Shown: positions 35,390-44,489 of the stretch, one piece after another
How the letters are laid out: each line of letters opens with the position of its first letter
Numbering within the stretch: position 1 is the stretch's first letter
Source: Dyella tabacisoli
GTDB taxonomy: Bacteria > Pseudomonadota > Gammaproteobacteria > Xanthomonadales > Rhodanobacteraceae
DNA: 64,000 bases
Reading direction: 5' to 3'
NCBI RefSeq assembly: GCF_003350925.1
Contig: NZ_KZ857179.1
Coordinates: forward strand, 196,848 to 260,847
Position numbers and translations under genes: made by a program
The notes under the pieces: generated by a model
What the model saw: the letters and a program-made list of their open reading frames with translations, nothing else
Databases searched by the model: none
Told to the model about the DNA's origin: nothing

Positions 35390-36769
35390 TCACCCCAGCG
35401 GCCGCACCCGAAAATTACGCCCCTTGATCTTGCCCGCGCGAAGCTGTTCCAGCGCCTTATTCGCCAGGTCACGGCGAATGGCCACATAAGCGCGAGTAGC
35501 GAACACATCGATCTTGCCGATGGAGTCTGCTTTTAGTCCGGCATCGCCGGTAAGTGCGCCGAGAATATCGCCAGGTCGTAGCTTGTCTTGGCGGCCGGCG
35601 TCGATCACCAGGGTTTTCATCGGCGCGAGGTTCAGCGTTTTTCCCTTGGGTGCTGTGATTTTCAGCGGCCGCCAGGCGAGCGGTGTGCCGAGTAGTTCTT
35701 CGATATTGCCGGCTTTCGGTCGTTCGCGCGGTGTGCACAAAGTGATGGCATGGCCCGATTGGCCGGCACGGCCGGTGCGGCCGATGCGATGTGTATGTGT
35801 TTCGGGGTCGTGTGCGATGTCGTAGCTCACCACCAGCGGTAGCGCCACGATATCCAGGCCACGCGCGGCGACATCGGTGGCGACCAGGACGGAGCAGCTC
35901 CGATTGGCGAAGCGCACCAGCACTTCATCGCGGTCGCGCTGCTCCATATCGCCATGCAGTGCCAGCGCGGAGAAGCCGCGGCGGTCGAGTTCATCGGCTA
36001 CGGCATCCACGTCACGACGCATATTGCAGAACACCAGGGCGTGTTCGGCGTGTTCGCCGGCCAGTAGTTGCGCTAGCGCGTCGATCTTTTGTGCGGGGTC
36101 TACTTCGTGGAAGCGTTGTTCGATCGCTGGTTTTTCATCGACGGGTGCTTCGACCGTGATTTCGACCGGTTCGCGCTGCACGCGCTGGCTGACCTTGCGG
36201 ATCTCGTCGGGATAAGTCGCCGAGAACAGCAGGGTTTGATGATGCTTGGCGATACGCCCGATGATGTCGTCGATGGCCTCGGAGAAGCCCATGTCGAGCA
36301 TGCGGTCGGCTTCGTCGAGCACCAATACTTTGATGCCGCCACCATGCAGGCTGCCGCGCTTCAAATGCTCCTGCACACGGCCGGGGGTGCCGACCACGAT
36401 ATGCGGATCATGCGTGAGCGAAGCCAGTTGCGGCCCCAGCGGCATGCCGCCGCAGAGTGTCAGCAGTTTCACGTTGGGGATATTCGCGGCCAGTTTGCGA
36501 ATCGCCTTGCTTACCTGGTCGGCCAGCTCGCGCGTTGGGCACAGCACGAGTGCCTGCAGGCGGATGGTGTCCACATCCAGGCTATGCAACAGGCTGAGGC
36601 CGAACGCGGCGGTTTTGCCGCTGCCGGTCTGGGCCTGGGCGATGACGTCGCGTCCTTCGAGCATCGGCGGCAGGCTTTGTGCCTGTACGGGGGTCATTTC
36701 GGTGTAGCCCAGGGTCTCGATGCTGGCGAGTAGGGCGGGTTTGAGCGTGAGTGTGTTGAACGTGGTCAT
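35390..36769 (-). CDS. dbpA: ATP-dependent RNA helicase DbpA
   Basis: 459 residues from ATG 36769 (MTTFNTLTLKPALLASIETLGYTEMTPVQAQSLP). DEAD-box motifs: Q motif at TPVQAQ, Walker A AQTGSGKTAAF, PTRELADQ, VLDEADRMLDMGF, SATYP, ARGLDI and HRIGRTGRAGQSG. The C-terminal DbpA RNA-binding domain (about 385-459, IDAGRQDKLRPGDILGALTGD ... VFATRAYVAIRR) recognises hairpin 92 of 23S rRNA. It acts in 50S subunit assembly. Multi-hairpin repeat copies 2 and 3 flank it on both sides. Confidence 0.94.
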   Translation of the reverse strand: MTTFNTLTLKPALLASIETLGYTEMTPVQAQSLPPMLEGRDVIAQAQTGSGKTAAFGLSLLHSLDVDTIRLQALVLCPTRELADQVSKAIRKLAANIPNVKLLTLCGGMPLGPQLASLTHDPHIVVGTPGRVQEHLKRGSLHGGGIKVLVLDEADRMLDMGFSEAIDDIIGRIAKHHQTLLFSATYPDEIRKVSQRVQREPVEITVEAPVDEKPAIEQRFHEVDPAQKIDALAQLLAGEHAEHALVFCNMRRDVDAVADELDRRGFSALALHGDMEQRDRDEVLVRFANRSCSVLVATDVAARGLDIVALPLVVSYDIAHDPETHTHRIGRTGRAGQSGHAITLCTPRERPKAGNIEELLGTPLAWRPLKITAPKGKTLNLAPMKTLVIDAGRQDKLRPGDILGALTGDAGLKADSIGKIDVFATRAYVAIRRDLANKALEQLRAGKIKGRNFRVRPLG

Positions 36770-36852
36770 GCGACATGATCGCATGGGTGGGTGTTTTCGG
36801 CGGTTTTGCTTGGCTGTGGGGCTTTCGCCTGTGTGAGGGTTTGGCTGGCTGG

Positions 36853-37116
36853 GTCGCCTGCGGCGGGCTTTCGGCCACCTGCCGGTGGTCGAGTCACTTT
36901 CTCTTGAGTGGCCAAGAGAAAGTAACCAAAGAGAAGGCTACCCCGGTGAGTCGCCCTTCGGGTGCGTGAGGGTCGGCCGGGCTTTTCGACAGTGCATCCA
37001 TGCACTGGCGAAAAGGACTCGGCATCCATGCCGAGTCCCCTGCGGGCCTTGTCGTCCGACCCTCACCGACGCACAGGGGCCCCAAGGTCAAGAGCAGGAG
37101 CAACGTCAAAAGCACA
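36853..37116 (+). repeat. Multi-hairpin dispersed repeat, copy 3
   Basis: Fills most of the 374 bases between dbpA and the sugar transporter. H0 CCACC/GGTGG (36875-36888). H1 ACTTTCTCTTG/CAAGAGAAAGT (36896-36923), which differs from copy 1 at three positions, each compensated. H2 GTGAGGGTCGG/CCGACCCTCAC (36966-36976 with 37056-37066). H3 CAGTGCAT/ATGCACTG core (36982-37015). H4 GACTCGGCAT/ATGCCGAGTC (37016-37037). Ends in GGGGCCCCAAGGTCAAGAGC and CGTCAAAAGC. Confidence 0.85.
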
Positions 37117-37143
37117 GCGGGTGCTGCGCACGCTCAGATGTTT

Positions 37144-38580
37144 TTACTCGCGCATATCCTCTAGTTCCATGCCTTTGGTTTCGCGTACGGCTAGTAGTAC
37201 GAAGGCCAGGGAGAGCAGGGCGAAGAGGGCGTATAGGCCGTAGGCGAAGCTCAGGCCGAGTTCGGCCAGTGCGGGGAAGCTGCTGGTGATGGTGAAGTTT
37301 GCTAGCCATTGGGCGCAGGCTGCGACGGCCAGGGCCATGGCGCGAATGCGGTTGGGGAACATCTCGCCCAGCAGTACCCACACCATCGGGCCCCAGCTCA
37401 GGCCGAAGAACACGACGTAGGCATTGGCGGCGACCAGGGCGATGATGTTCCATGGTGCTGGCAGGCTTAGGGTGGCGCCGCTGCCGCTGGCTTGGGAGAA
37501 GCACCAGGCCATCAGGCCCAGGGTGATGGCCATGCCTGCGGAGCCGATGGTGAGCAGGGGTTTGCGGCCGATTCGATCGACTAGCGCGATGGCTAGCAAA
37601 GTCACCAGCACGTTGACCACCGAAGTGACGACGGTGATCGAGAACGCGTCCGCCTCGCTGAAGCCTACCGAGTGCCACAGCGTGGACGAGTAATAAAAGA
37701 TCACGTTGATACCGACGAACTGCTGGAACACCGACAGCAGAATGCCGATCCATACCACCGGCAACAGGCCGGCCGATGAGCCGCGCAGATCGCGCAGGCG
37801 GGGGCGGTATTCCGAGCGCAGGCTTTGTTCGATGTCGTGCAGCTTGCGGTCGAGGGCGCTTTCGCTGCGCATGTCCAGCACTTGCCGCAGCACGTGCTTC
37901 GCTTCGGCCAGGCGGCCTTTGGCTACCAGGTGCCGCGGCGATTCCGGGACTCCCAAGACCAGGGTGCCGTAGATCAGTGCTGGGATAACGGCCACCAGAA
38001 ACATCCAGCGCCATGCCGCCAGGCCCAGCCATAGCGGCTTGGATGCACCGCCGGCCGAACCGGCCAGCCAGGCGTCGCTCAGCAGGGCGGCGAAGATGCC
38101 GAGCACGATCGCCAACTGTTGTAGCGAGCCGAGCCGGCCGCGTATTTGTGCGGGTGAAACCTCGGCGATATAGGTCGGTGCGATCACCGAAGCCATGCCG
38201 ACACCGATGCCGCCGACTACGCGCCATAGCATCAGATCCCACACGCCGGAGACCAAACCGGAGCCTAGTGCGCTCAAGGCGAGCAACACCGCAGCGACTT
38301 GCATCGTGCGCACACGGCCCCAGCGGTCCGCCAGCGGGCCGGCATACCAGGCGCCTGCTGCCGAGCCGAGCAGGGCACACGACACCGCAAAGCCGATGTG
38401 TGCGGCGCCGAGCCCAAAGCCACCGCGGATCGCATCGACCGCGCCATTGATGACGGCGGTATCGAAACCGAATAGGAATCCGCCCAAGGCCGCCGCGGAA
38501 GCGATCAACACCACGCGAGCGGTAGCGTGCTGCTCCAGTTCGGCGGACTCATCAACCTTGTTCGTTACGTTGTTCATCAT
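37144..38580 (-). CDS. Sugar:proton symporter of the MFS sugar-porter family
   Basis: 478 residues from ATG 38580. Twelve membrane spans with sugar-porter signatures: GFDTAVINGAVD in helix 1, DRWGR after helix 2, a central loop beginning PESPRHLVAKGRL, QQFVGINVIFYYS in helix 7, DRIGRKPLL, and a C-terminal GMELEDMRE. It is closest in style to XylE/GalP or bacterial GLUT-like glucose/xylose carriers; the substrate cannot be fixed from sequence. It is a single gene, 32 or so bases from repeat copy 3 at its 3' end. Confidence 0.87.
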   Translation of the reverse strand: MMNNVTNKVDESAELEQHATARVVLIASAAALGGFLFGFDTAVINGAVDAIRGGFGLGAAHIGFAVSCALLGSAAGAWYAGPLADRWGRVRTMQVAAVLLALSALGSGLVSGVWDLMLWRVVGGIGVGMASVIAPTYIAEVSPAQIRGRLGSLQQLAIVLGIFAALLSDAWLAGSAGGASKPLWLGLAAWRWMFLVAVIPALIYGTLVLGVPESPRHLVAKGRLAEAKHVLRQVLDMRSESALDRKLHDIEQSLRSEYRPRLRDLRGSSAGLLPVVWIGILLSVFQQFVGINVIFYYSSTLWHSVGFSEADAFSITVVTSVVNVLVTLLAIALVDRIGRKPLLTIGSAGMAITLGLMAWCFSQASGSGATLSLPAPWNIIALVAANAYVVFFGLSWGPMVWVLLGEMFPNRIRAMALAVAACAQWLANFTITSSFPALAELGLSFAYGLYALFALLSLAFVLLAVRETKGMELEDMRE

Positions 38581-38714
38581 GCGCTTTCGATGACCTGCTT
38601 CGAGGATCGATCGATTCTGCACGTCTAATCATGGCGTCGGGGGCTGAATACGTATGCGTTGCAATGCGTCATCGCGGCACCGTGCGCGCCATCAGTCACC
38701 CGTGCCATACACAT

Positions 38715-40085
38715 CTATGTGAAAGCATGCTCCACGGCCATGCGCAGCATCGCCGGGCTGACATAACGCCGATGCACGCGCTCGATCAGCGCCATGTAGA
38801 CGTGGCCAAACCCGTTCTTGCATTGCACGCGCGTGGCGAGGGTGAACTCCACGCGTTGACGGTCGACGATGCGTACAGCGACGCAAGAGCGAAAGCGCAG
38901 GTGTTTATCGTCCGCGCCGAGGATCACTTGGGCGTAATGATCTTGCTGATCGATGGATTGATCGAGTACGGGGTAGCGTCCATGGAATAGATTGTGTTGT
39001 TGCCCCGACAGCAACGAAGACACCGGACAGCCCAAGGGTGAAGTACGTAGCCCCAATGGCCGCACCAAGGCGTTGCGCAAGGCCATCATGCGCGATACCC
39101 CATGGGGCGGGTTGTGTATAAAGCCGTCGAGCAGTGCGCCAAGGAGATCGCGAGCGCTGGCGCCGACGAAACGTTCTTCACTCAGGCTGAGCGAGAACAT
39201 GTCTTGGTGATGAAAGCGACCGTCGAGCTGGCTGCGCAGCAAGCTGTCTTCGGGTAGCTGCGGCAGTTGGATTACCGTGTGTTGCCCGCCGCTTTCGCTG
39301 AGGAATCCACTGGCTCTACGCCAACGCGCCCAGCCGCCCCGCAGCACGCCGATACTGCTGCGTGCGTATCGGCAAAGCCTGCTTTGCAACGAATCGGGCG
39401 CTGCATCGAGTGCCAGGGCGATGGTGGGAATATGGCGATGTTCGGCGGTTTGCAGCAAGGCGAGCACATTCGACGGCAGTAGCTCGGTCAGCGCTGGAAT
39501 CGTCGCCTCGTTCGCCAATACCTGCCGACGCAGCGGATCGGCCAGGTCGCCGCCCAGTTCGTTGGTATGGCAAGACAGGGCGAAAAACGTCGGGTGGGTG
39601 GAATGCGCGGTGAGCGGCGAGAACTGATGCCAGGTATCGCCGCCGAAGCGCACGGTGAACATGCAGTCCGGCGGGATATTCACGTAGCGCAGGGCGCGCA
39701 GAAAGCTGGCGGGATCTTGTGCAAGTTGTGCCGGGGAGGCACTGGAAAAACGCAGTTGAGCACCGCCGCTACCGGAGATCGCCGTGAATACGCGATGCCC
39801 GGCATGGCGGTGAAACGGATGTCCCTTCGCGCCCACGGCGAAGCTGTATAGCGAAGTGGGGTCACCCTTGTCGAAGTCGGTGCCGGCGAGTTTCGCGGAG
39901 GGTTCATCCAGGGCGTCGATGAAATCGTTGTGCGCCTGCTGCCGCGATAGTGCGGCAGCGTACAAATGATTGCCCGAGCCATGGCCGAGCTGGGCGATCA
40001 GCGATACTTCGACCGGCAGGCCGCCGCATTGGGAGGGTATGCGGGCGGTAGGGAAGGTTTCGATGACTCGTGCTTGCAGCGACAT
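38715..40085 (-). CDS. Cupin-like N-terminus fused to a DUF2867 domain
   Basis: 456 residues, with AGGAG seven bases before the ATG. The N-terminal half has cupin-like metal-site spacing (HPFHRHAGHRVFTAISGSGGAQLRF, later FTVRFGGDTWHQFSPL). The C-terminal 150 residues fit DUF2867 (NLFHGRYPVL, DKHLRFRSCVAVRIVDRQRVEFTLATRVQCKNGFGHVYMALIERVHRRYV). This pairing is not one I know as common. It is 37 bp downstream of an ArsR-type repressor gene on the same strand, so it is probably the repressor's target. The function is unknown; a metal-binding or lipid-related role would be speculation. Confidence 0.75.
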   Translation of the reverse strand: MSLQARVIETFPTARIPSQCGGLPVEVSLIAQLGHGSGNHLYAAALSRQQAHNDFIDALDEPSAKLAGTDFDKGDPTSLYSFAVGAKGHPFHRHAGHRVFTAISGSGGAQLRFSSASPAQLAQDPASFLRALRYVNIPPDCMFTVRFGGDTWHQFSPLTAHSTHPTFFALSCHTNELGGDLADPLRRQVLANEATIPALTELLPSNVLALLQTAEHRHIPTIALALDAAPDSLQSRLCRYARSSIGVLRGGWARWRRASGFLSESGGQHTVIQLPQLPEDSLLRSQLDGRFHHQDMFSLSLSEERFVGASARDLLGALLDGFIHNPPHGVSRMMALRNALVRPLGLRTSPLGCPVSSLLSGQQHNLFHGRYPVLDQSIDQQDHYAQVILGADDKHLRFRSCVAVRIVDRQRVEFTLATRVQCKNGFGHVYMALIERVHRRYVSPAMLRMAVEHAFT

Positions 40086-40122
40086 CGCGCACTCCTGTTT
40101 GCGGCGGTGGTGCTGTGGGGTC

Positions 40123-40443
40123 TCAGGTGCTCTGTTTCATCGCGGCGCGTTTGCGTGATTCGCGTTTCAACGGGCCGGCTACCGGGCAGATCTCGAAGGT
40201 AAAGCTGGTGAGCGTGTTCACCAGGTTGTCTTTATTGATGCGATAGACCACGTACTGTCCACGCCGCTCGCTGTTGACCAGACCGGCGGTTTCAAGCACT
40301 GAAAGATGCCTCGAAATGGCCGGCGCGCTCATGTCGAAGCGACTGGCGATCTCGCCTGCGGTCAGCTCCTGGGCGGACAGGTAGGCAAGAATCTTGCGTC
40401 GGGGCTGGGAGGCCAGTGCTTCGAAGATGCGGTCGGCGGTCAT
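40123..40443 (-). CDS. ArsR-family repressor
   Basis: 106 residues, minimal ArsR winged helix: IFEALASQPRRKILAYLSAQELTAGEIASRFDMSAPAISRHLSVLETAGLVNSERRGQYVVYRI. There is a single Cys (FEICPVAG), so the classic arsenic-binding cysteine pair is absent and it probably senses something else. First gene of a two-gene unit with the cupin-DUF2867 protein. An exact palindrome overlaps its translation start region, which indicates autorepression. Confidence 0.88.
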   Translation of the reverse strand: MTADRIFEALASQPRRKILAYLSAQELTAGEIASRFDMSAPAISRHLSVLETAGLVNSERRGQYVVYRINKDNLVNTLTSFTFEICPVAGPLKRESRKRAAMKQST

Positions 40444-40447
40444 TAGC

Positions 40448-40463
40448 TTTTAATCAATTAAAA
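40448..40463. promoter_or_regulatory. Operator palindrome of the ArsR-type gene
   Basis: TTTTAAT (40448-40454) and ATTAAAA (40457-40463) are exact inverted repeats around CA, four bases upstream of the start codon and overlapping the ribosome-binding region. It is A/T-rich in a GC-rich genome, which is typical for ArsR sites. A partial second arm (TTGGTTAAAT) lies just upstream. Confidence 0.6.
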
Positions 40464-40528
40464 CATTGGTTAAATATATAAGCGCATGACACAAGCCTGT
40501 CAAGCGGTCGGTGATTACGGCTGCTCGC

Positions 40529-41248
40529 TTACCACTGGGTGCGGTTGGGCAGCAGGCCCTTCAGTTCCGCATCGGTCAGGTTGCGCCACTGGCCCGGCTT
40601 CAAGTGGCCGAGCTTGATATTGACGACGCGCACGCGGCGCAATTGGGTGACGCGATAGCCGAACGCGGCGGCCATCAGGCGGATCTGTCGATTAAGCCCT
40701 TGCGTCAGCACGATGGCAAAACCGAACTTGGCGATCTTGCGCACGCGACAGGGCTTGGTCATCTGGTGATGAATGCGTACACCCTTGGCCATGCCGCTGA
40801 GAAACTCGTCGGAGACGGACTTGTTCACCGCGACGAGATATTCCTTCTCGTGGTTGTTTTCGGTGCGCAGGATTTCGTTGACGATGTCGCCATTGCTGGT
40901 GAGCAGAATCAGCCCTTCGGAATCCTTGTCCAACCGTCCGATCGGAAAGACCCGCTGCGGATGATCGACGAAATCGACGATATTGCCGTCCACGGTGCGA
41001 TCGGTGGTGCAGGTGATGCCCACCGGTTTATACAACGCGATATAGACGGCCTTTTTCGCCGCCGGCGTGGTGGCCAGAACGCGCGCGCGCACGACCTCGC
41101 CGTCCACGCGTACCTCATCGCCCTCCAGCGCCTTGGCACCGGTGGAAACGACTTCGCCGTTGATGGTGACGCGACCGGCGATCAGCAGATCGTCGGCTTC
41201 GCGGCGCGAGCACAGGCCGGCTTCGCTGATGTATTTATTGACGCGCAT
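40529..41248 (-). CDS. rluF: 23S rRNA pseudouridine synthase RluF type
   Basis: 239 residues. N-terminal S4 RNA-binding domain (MRVNKYISEAGLCSRREADDLLIAGRVTINGEV) and RsuA-type catalytic domain with GRLDKDSEGLILLTSNGD and nucleophile Asp107. The C-terminal GLNRQIRLMAAAFGYRVTQLRRVRVVNIKLG is typical of RluF, which modifies U2604 of 23S rRNA in E. coli. It is the second pseudouridine synthase in the window after rluE. Confidence 0.9.
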   Translation of the reverse strand: MRVNKYISEAGLCSRREADDLLIAGRVTINGEVVSTGAKALEGDEVRVDGEVVRARVLATTPAAKKAVYIALYKPVGITCTTDRTVDGNIVDFVDHPQRVFPIGRLDKDSEGLILLTSNGDIVNEILRTENNHEKEYLVAVNKSVSDEFLSGMAKGVRIHHQMTKPCRVRKIAKFGFAIVLTQGLNRQIRLMAAAFGYRVTQLRRVRVVNIKLGHLKPGQWRNLTDAELKGLLPNRTQW

Positions 41249-41269
41249 AGGTTTGCTGCTTTGATGAAG

Positions 41270-42043
41270 TTACGAACGCAGGCCAATGCCGCGCTTAAGC
41301 AGATGCAGCGCCACCGCCGACAGGCCGGCCACGAATACCAGCATCACGATAAAAGCCTCGCCGATCGGCACGTCGGCCTTGCCGAGCACACCGAAGCGGA
41401 AGGCGTTGACCATATACAGAATCGGGTTTATCAACGAAATGCTGCGCCAGGGTTGGCCGAGCAGGTCGATGGAATAGAACACACCGCCAAGGTATGTGAG
41501 CGGAGTGAGTACGAACGTCGGCACCAGGGCGATGTCATCGAACTTTTTCGCATAGATGGCGTTGACGAAGCCTGCCAGCGAAAACACGGTGGCGCCTAGC
41601 AGTACCGACAGAAAGGTAATGACCGGATGGACCACGTTCAAGTCGGTGAAGAACAGCGCAATCAACAGCACCAGCGCACCGACCACCACGCCGCGCACCA
41701 CCGCGCCGATCACGTAGCCGAGCAGAATCACCCAGTTGGGCATCGGCGACACCAGCATCTCTTCCACCGCGCGGCTGAACTTGGCGCCGAAAAACGAGCT
41801 GGAGATATTGCCGTAGCTGTTGGTGATGATGCTCATCATCACCAGGCCGGGCACGATGTACTGCATATAAGTGAAGCCATGCATTTCGCCGATGCGGCTG
41901 CCGATCAGCTTGCCGAAGATGACGAAGTACAGCGTCATTGTGATGGCCGGCGGAATCAGCGTCTGCGTCCAGATGCGCATGATGCGCATGATTTCGCGGC
42001 GGACGATGGTATTGAGCGCTACCAGATTAGCCGAGGCCTTCAT
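41270..42043 (-). CDS. ABC-2 type exporter permease (YadH-like)
   Basis: 257 residues with six membrane spans and the ABC-2 signature (GFTYMQYIVPGLVMMSIITNSYGNISSSFFGAKFSRAVEEMLVSPMPNWVILLGYVIG). It is closest in style to YadH permeases. It starts in an ATGA overlap with the ATPase gene upstream. The pair forms an exporter of unknown substrate. Confidence 0.88.
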   Translation of the reverse strand: MKASANLVALNTIVRREIMRIMRIWTQTLIPPAITMTLYFVIFGKLIGSRIGEMHGFTYMQYIVPGLVMMSIITNSYGNISSSFFGAKFSRAVEEMLVSPMPNWVILLGYVIGAVVRGVVVGALVLLIALFFTDLNVVHPVITFLSVLLGATVFSLAGFVNAIYAKKFDDIALVPTFVLTPLTYLGGVFYSIDLLGQPWRSISLINPILYMVNAFRFGVLGKADVPIGEAFIVMLVFVAGLSAVALHLLKRGIGLRS

Positions 42044-43005
42044 GCGGCTTTCTCCTTCAGCGTACCGTTGCGGCCGTTTTCGACCAGGCGCACGAACAGC
42101 TCCTCCAGCCGGTTGGTCTTGTTGCGCATCGAGGTCACCGTGATGCCATGCGACGACAGCACGACAAAGAGCGAGTTGAGGTCTTGCGAACGCGACATTT
42201 CAGCTTCCAGTGTGTGTTCGTCGATGCGGCGCAGGTTGATGCCGGCCAAGGTCGGTAGCTGGCCCGGCACGTTAGCCACGTCAAATACGAAGGTTTCCAC
42301 ATCCATCGTCGCCAGCAGCCGCTTCATCGTCGTGTTTTCGACAATGGTGCCGCGGTCGATGATGGCGATGTTGCGGCACAGTTGCTCGGCTTCTTCCAGG
42401 TAATGGGTGGTAAGAATCACCGTGGTGCCGGCAGCGTTGATGCCGCTGATGAACTGCCACATGGAGCGGCGGATCTCGATGTCGACGCCGGCGGTGGGCT
42501 CGTCGAGGATCAGCAGCTTGGGCTCGTTCATCATGGCTCGCGCGATCATCAGGCGGCGTTTCATGCCACCCGACAGCATGCGCGCCTGATCCTGGGCCTT
42601 GTCCCACAGGCGCAGTTCTTTGAGGTATTTTTCTGCGCGCTCCATGGCGATCTTGCGCGGGATGCCGTAGAAGCCGGCCTCGTTCACGCAGATATCGAAA
42701 GGTTTTTCGAACTGATTGAAATTGATTTCCTGTGGCACCAGGCCGATCAACTGCATCGCTTTGCCGCGTTGCTTGTTCACCGATATGCCAAAGACCTGCG
42801 CGTCGCCGCCGGTGGAGTTGACCAGGGACGAGAGGATGCCGATCAGGGTGGACTTGCCGGCGCCGTTGGGGCCGAGCAGGGCAAAGAAATCGCCAGGTTG
42901 CACAGTGAGGCTGATGCCTTTGAGGGCTTCAACACCATTACCGTAGGTTTTGCGAAGGTTATCGACGACAAGCGCTGGAGCCGAATCTATAAAAGGCGGG
43001 GACAT
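42040..43005 (-). CDS. ABC exporter ATPase (YadG-like)
   Basis: 321 residues from ATG 43005 (a GTG three codons upstream is possible). Walker A GPNGAGKSTLIG, Q-loop VPQEINFNQFEKP, signature LSGGMKRRLMIARAMM, Walker B LLILDEPTAGVD and H-loop TTHYLEEAEQL are all present. The C-terminal extension (about 245-321) is typical of YadG/CcmA-type drug or polysaccharide exporters. It is coupled to the permease gene and divergent from the ferredoxin reductase gene. Confidence 0.9.
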   Translation of the reverse strand: MSPPFIDSAPALVVDNLRKTYGNGVEALKGISLTVQPGDFFALLGPNGAGKSTLIGILSSLVNSTGGDAQVFGISVNKQRGKAMQLIGLVPQEINFNQFEKPFDICVNEAGFYGIPRKIAMERAEKYLKELRLWDKAQDQARMLSGGMKRRLMIARAMMNEPKLLILDEPTAGVDIEIRRSMWQFISGINAAGTTVILTTHYLEEAEQLCRNIAIIDRGTIVENTTMKRLLATMDVETFVFDVANVPGQLPTLAGINLRRIDEHTLEAEMSRSQDLNSLFVVLSSHGITVTSMRNKTNRLEELFVRLVENGRNGTLKEKAA

Positions 43006-43095
43006 GGGCTGCACCGAGGGGGCTAGCCCTCTATTATAGGGGGTCCTTCCTCGTCATCCGGTCCTGCCGGGTGCACACATTGTTCCGGAAACTCC

Positions 43096-43842
43096 ATGGC
43101 CGATCATTTCACGCTGCGCCTCGTCGACAGCTTCATGCTTGCACCGACGGTGCGCCACCTGGTGTTCGAGCGCGTCGACGGCCTGCCGCTGGCCTTTATG
43201 CCAGGGCAGTTTCTGCAGGTACATTTTCACTATGACGACGGCACCGCGACCAAGCGCAGCTATTCGGTAGGCACGGTGGGCGACGGCAGCTCGCCGGTGC
43301 AGCGTATCGAGATCGCGGTGAGCTATGTGGACGGCGGCGCGGCGACCAAGCTGCTGGGCGACTTGCAGTATGGCGAAACGATCGAGGCCAGCGGCCCCTA
43401 TGGCCGTTTCTGCCTGCAAGAGATCGATAGCCACGCGCGTTACCTGCTGCTTGCCACCGGCACCGGTGTCACCCCGTATCGCGCCATGTTGCCGCAGATC
43501 CAGAAGCTGCTTGCCGCTGGCGACCGCGAAGTCGTGCTGTTGTACGGCGCCCGTAACGAAACCGAGCTGCTGTATGGGGAAGAGTTCGAGGCCTTTGCAC
43601 AGGCGCATCCGGGCTTTACCTACCATGGCTGCCTCAGCCGGCAGCCGCGCGCGGTGCCGCGTTCCAGCGATCGCTCCGGCCATGTACAAAACGTGCTGGC
43701 CGAGCTTCAGCCCAGCGCCGAGCGTGACATCGCCTACCTTTGCGGCAACCCGAACATGGTCGATGCGGCCTTCGCCGCCTTGAAGGATTTCGGCTTGCCG
43801 GTACCGCAAATTCGTCGCGAGAAGTACATCTCTTCGCGTTGA
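43096..43842 (+). CDS. fpr: Ferredoxin/flavodoxin-NADP+ reductase
   Basis: 248 residues. FAD-binding barrel with RSYSV (about 55-59) and GPYGRF, then the NADP domain with LLLATGTGVTPYRAMLPQI, LLYGARNETELLYGEEF and YLCGNPNMVDAAFAALKDFG. It passes electrons between NADPH and ferredoxin or flavodoxin in the cytoplasm. The C-terminus ends KYISSR rather than with an aromatic stack, which is usual for the bacterial type. Monocistronic, divergent from the ABC genes. Confidence 0.9.
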   Translation: MADHFTLRLVDSFMLAPTVRHLVFERVDGLPLAFMPGQFLQVHFHYDDGTATKRSYSVGTVGDGSSPVQRIEIAVSYVDGGAATKLLGDLQYGETIEASGPYGRFCLQEIDSHARYLLLATGTGVTPYRAMLPQIQKLLAAGDREVVLLYGARNETELLYGEEFEAFAQAHPGFTYHGCLSRQPRAVPRSSDRSGHVQNVLAELQPSAERDIAYLCGNPNMVDAAFAALKDFGLPVPQIRREKYISSR

Positions 43843-43974
43843 GTCGGCCGTGCGGCGGCACACTCGCTCGCGATAACCGCAGCTCCTGAGAAATCACTTT
43901 CAAGAGTCCGCCTAAGCGGCTGTTGGGGCGTAACTGCCTGAATTTATGGAAAACGACCGTTTGGCTATTAAAAG

Positions 43975-43990
43975 TGTGATGTGAATCACG
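43975..43990. promoter_or_regulatory. CRP/Clp-type binding site upstream of the pilin-like gene
   Basis: TGTGA (43975-43979), six bases, TCACG (43986-43990) matches the CRP/Clp pattern TGTGA-N6-TCACA with one mismatch. A further TTTTTGTGACG follows. It lies about 100 bases upstream of the start at 44090. A second such site lies before the fimbrial operon at 50.9 kb. Confidence 0.55.
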
Positions 43991-44089
43991 TTTTTGTGAC
44001 GCGCCGAGGATTCCGATTACAGCTCGACGGTGTGTTGCCGATAGATCCTGAAAGTGCCTAGCCATGTTGCAGGTGCAGTAGGGGGCGGT

Positions 44090-44467
44090 ATGACCGGCTT
44101 GATTCGCAAGATCTTGGTTTTTTGCGTGTTGGTCGCGGCGTTTACAGCGCCGTCCATGGCAGTGGCAGCGGGCGGGCAAATAAGCTTCTCCGGCGCCATC
44201 ATGGAGCCGACCTGCGGAATCGGTGCTGGTGGCATGGCCGCGATAACGTCAGTGTCGGCGGAGGGGACGATCCTGGGGCGGTTCGTCTGCGGCAGCGAGC
44301 CGGGTCAATCGAGCAGGCCGGCGGTGCAGCCCTACACCCTCAGTGTGGTGAATCTCGTTAGTACCACACTCGCCTCCGATCACTTGATCGGCTACTTCGT
44401 CCATTACTTGAAGGCCGCCGGCAAGAACGAGGCCGATCTGCGGCTGCTGACCCAGACCTACGAATAG
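44090..44467 (+). CDS. Small secreted type 1 pilin-like protein
   Basis: 125 residues from ATG 44090 (GGGGGCGGT upstream). Signal peptide MTGLIRKILVFCVLVAAFT ... MAVAA|GG. The mature start GGQISFSGAIMEPTCGIG matches the first strand and first Cys of type 1 fimbrial subunits; a second Cys follows in GRFVCGSE. The rest is shorter than a normal pilin domain and has no typical C-terminal beta-zipper strand, ending LLTQTYE. It could be a minor subunit or an assembly stop. It faces the fimbrial operon tail-to-tail, with 22 bases between the stop codons. Confidence 0.65.
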   Translation: MTGLIRKILVFCVLVAAFTAPSMAVAAGGQISFSGAIMEPTCGIGAGGMAAITSVSAEGTILGRFVCGSEPGQSSRPAVQPYTLSVVNLVSTTLASDHLIGYFVHYLKAAGKNEADLRLLTQTYE

Positions 44468-44489
44468 CGCTCTCAGGTGCGAGCGACTT

